DNA of 26,182 nt from Candidatus Zixiibacteriota bacterium (lineage in GTDB: Bacteria > Zixibacteria > MSB-5A5 > GN15 > PGXB01), in contig CP070766.1 of NCBI GenBank assembly GCA_020345705.1, forward strand, positions 2,153,090 through 2,179,271. The letters run 5' to 3'. A model generated the notes under the pieces. The model was not told where the DNA came from, searched no databases, and worked only from the letters and a program-made list of their open reading frames with translations. This document shows positions 25,423 to 26,182 of this stretch, piece after piece (positions within the stretch are counted from its first letter, which is position 1; each line of letters begins with the position of its first letter). The translations under genes were made by a program, and so were the position numbers.

Positions 25423-25450
25423 AAGATAACAAAAAGGTCACTTAAGTCAA
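25423..25450 (-). promoter_or_regulatory. Candidate promoter of the aminotransferase gene
   Basis: On the minus strand TTGACT (25445-25450, 5 of 6) and TATCTT (25423-25428, 4 of 6) are separated by 16 bases. A GGAGGA follows at 25411-25416, too far (about 30 bases) from the ATG to be its normal ribosome site. The 132-base gap to dinB contains this element and otherwise only the dyad listed next. Confidence 0.5.
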
Positions 25451-25452
25451 CA

Positions 25453-25474
25453 GCCAAAATCGGATGTATTTGGC
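25453..25474 (-). repeat. Short inverted repeat just upstream of the aminotransferase promoter
   Basis: GCCAAA (25453-25458) and TTTGGC (25469-25474) form a perfect 6-bp dyad with a 10-base spacer, abutting the -35 element. No T-run follows on the minus strand, so it is not an obvious terminator. It could be a regulator-binding site, but a dyad this short can also arise by chance. Confidence 0.3.
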
Positions 25475-25512
25475 AAGGAGATAGAGAATTAGCGGTGAGA
25501 TGAAATATAAGT

Positions 25513-26181
25513 TTAAAGCCTTGTTCCTCCCAGAACCAAAACCGATTCTCCAAAACGGTTTCGAATACTATCGACCGCCTTACTTGTTTCCGCCAGTTTC
25601 CTTTTTGAAAAATCGTCCAGCAAAGAAAGCTGAACCTCTTCATTCTTTCTCTCAAGATGTGAGACTCTGACACCCAAAAGCCTTACTTTAATTCTGGGGC
25701 CGTAATCTCGAGGAATCAACTTCCTGGCCGTTCCATATATCACCCGGCATTGATCTGTCGGCGAGGAAAGAGTCTTATCCCTGGTTATTGTCCTGAAATC
25801 CGAAGAGCGGACTTTGACCGACACCGTTCTCCCCCAATAATTATATTTTCTCAATCTTCGGGCAACTTTATCAGACAGCCAGAGGAGTGTGGAATATATT
25901 TTTTCAATTTCAGACAGGTCGGCGGCAAGGGTCGTTTCATGAGACATCGATTTATCGTGTGGTTGATTCTCATGAGAAAATACTTCTGTATTATCATACC
26001 CTTTTGAGATGACATATAATCCCTCACCGTTTTTGCCGAAATAAGCACTCAGTTCTTTTTCTTTCTTTCCGGCAAGATCGCCGACGGTCCTGACGCCTAT
26101 TTTCGCTAGAGCTTTTTTGGTCGATTCGCCTACTCCCCATAGAGCATCTACCGGGCGGGGATAAAACAGATTTTTGAAATC
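25513..26181 (-). CDS. dinB: DNA polymerase IV (Y-family), C-terminal part (cut by window edge)
   Basis: The last 222 residues of a Y-family translesion polymerase. The visible portion begins in the palm/thumb region with YPRPVDALWGVGESTKKALA, the helix-hairpin-helix that contacts DNA in DinB, continuing through VRTVGDLA. The little-finger domain follows from SMSHETTLAADLSEIE, with VARRLRKYNYWGRTVSVKVR and RLLGVRVSHL, ending after a short acidic and basic tail at GGTRL. The catalytic palm with the YxD and SIDE motifs lies beyond the window edge. The frame is open to the edge with no internal disruption. The tail LSLLDDFSKRK lacks a recognisable C-terminal clamp-binding QLxLF at the very end, but VQLSLLDD inside the tail could be a beta-clamp motif (Q-L-S-L-L). 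Confidence 0.92.
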   Translation of the reverse strand, partial: DFKNLFYPRPVDALWGVGESTKKALAKIGVRTVGDLAGKKEKELSAYFGKNGEGLYVISKGYDNTEVFSHENQPHDKSMSHETTLAADLSEIEKIYSTLLWLSDKVARRLRKYNYWGRTVSVKVRSSDFRTITRDKTLSSPTDQCRVIYGTARKLIPRDYGPRIKVRLLGVRVSHLERKNEEVQLSLLDDFSKRKLAETSKAVDSIRNRFGESVLVLGGTRL

Positions 26182-26182
26182 T

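Noticed and set aside
1..26182. CRISPR arrays, tRNA or rRNA genes, insertion sequences, phage or defence genes
   Set aside because: No direct-repeat array, cloverleaf, transposase or integrase-like sequence was seen on either strand; gaps between genes are all under about 300 bases.

Overview
The window is a gene-dense stretch of chromosome with about 50% GC. It reads as one long minus-strand gene series: 19 complete protein genes, two genes cut by the window edges, and one broken gene, all on the minus strand. The gene set is that of a diderm (outer-membrane) bacterium: lptD, bamD, lolA, a membrane-anchored lytic transglycosylase and a diaminopimelate-epimerase-like gene. The style of the proteins (a very long LptD, LolA without a neighbouring lolB, many short operon overlaps) suggests an uncultured lineage near the FCB superphylum, for example Zixibacteria or a relative. 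That placement is inference, because no rRNA or other phylogenetic marker was compared. No tRNA, rRNA, CRISPR array, IS element, prophage or attachment site was seen.

Layout in the direction of transcription (right to left). (1) 26181-25513: C-terminal part of a Y-family polymerase (dinB). (2) 25380-24157: class I/II aminotransferase with its own candidate promoter and a strong terminator. (3) 24067-17191: a DapF-like protein, an MFS transporter, argS, an AroA-fold protein and a MATE transporter. (4) 17138-8007: histone-deacetylase-family hydrolase, FAH-family enzyme, M1-type metallopeptidase, a six-helix membrane protein, a decayed DUF123 gene, an AlaX editing protein and lptD, mostly touching or overlapping. 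(5) 7854-7579: HU protein with a candidate promoter and a clear terminator. (6) 7463-1: ftsK, lolA, rimO, lytic transglycosylase, bamD, nadD and polA, tightly packed with several ATGA overlaps.

Region 6 is a housekeeping operon mixing envelope assembly (LolA, BamD, transglycosylase) with chromosome maintenance (FtsK, PolA), NAD synthesis (NadD) and ribosome modification (RimO). Region 4 ends in the LPS-insertion protein LptD. Region 3 is the most unusual. It holds two recognisable metabolic-enzyme folds that have lost their catalytic residues: a DapF homologue with Ser at both catalytic Cys positions, and an EPSP-synthase (AroA) homologue without nearly all of the substrate-binding arginines and lysines. 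They lie together with an apparently normal ArgS and two exporters. A third degenerate item is the DUF123 remnant, in which a deletion plus frameshift appears to have removed the GIY-YIG-like catalytic motif.
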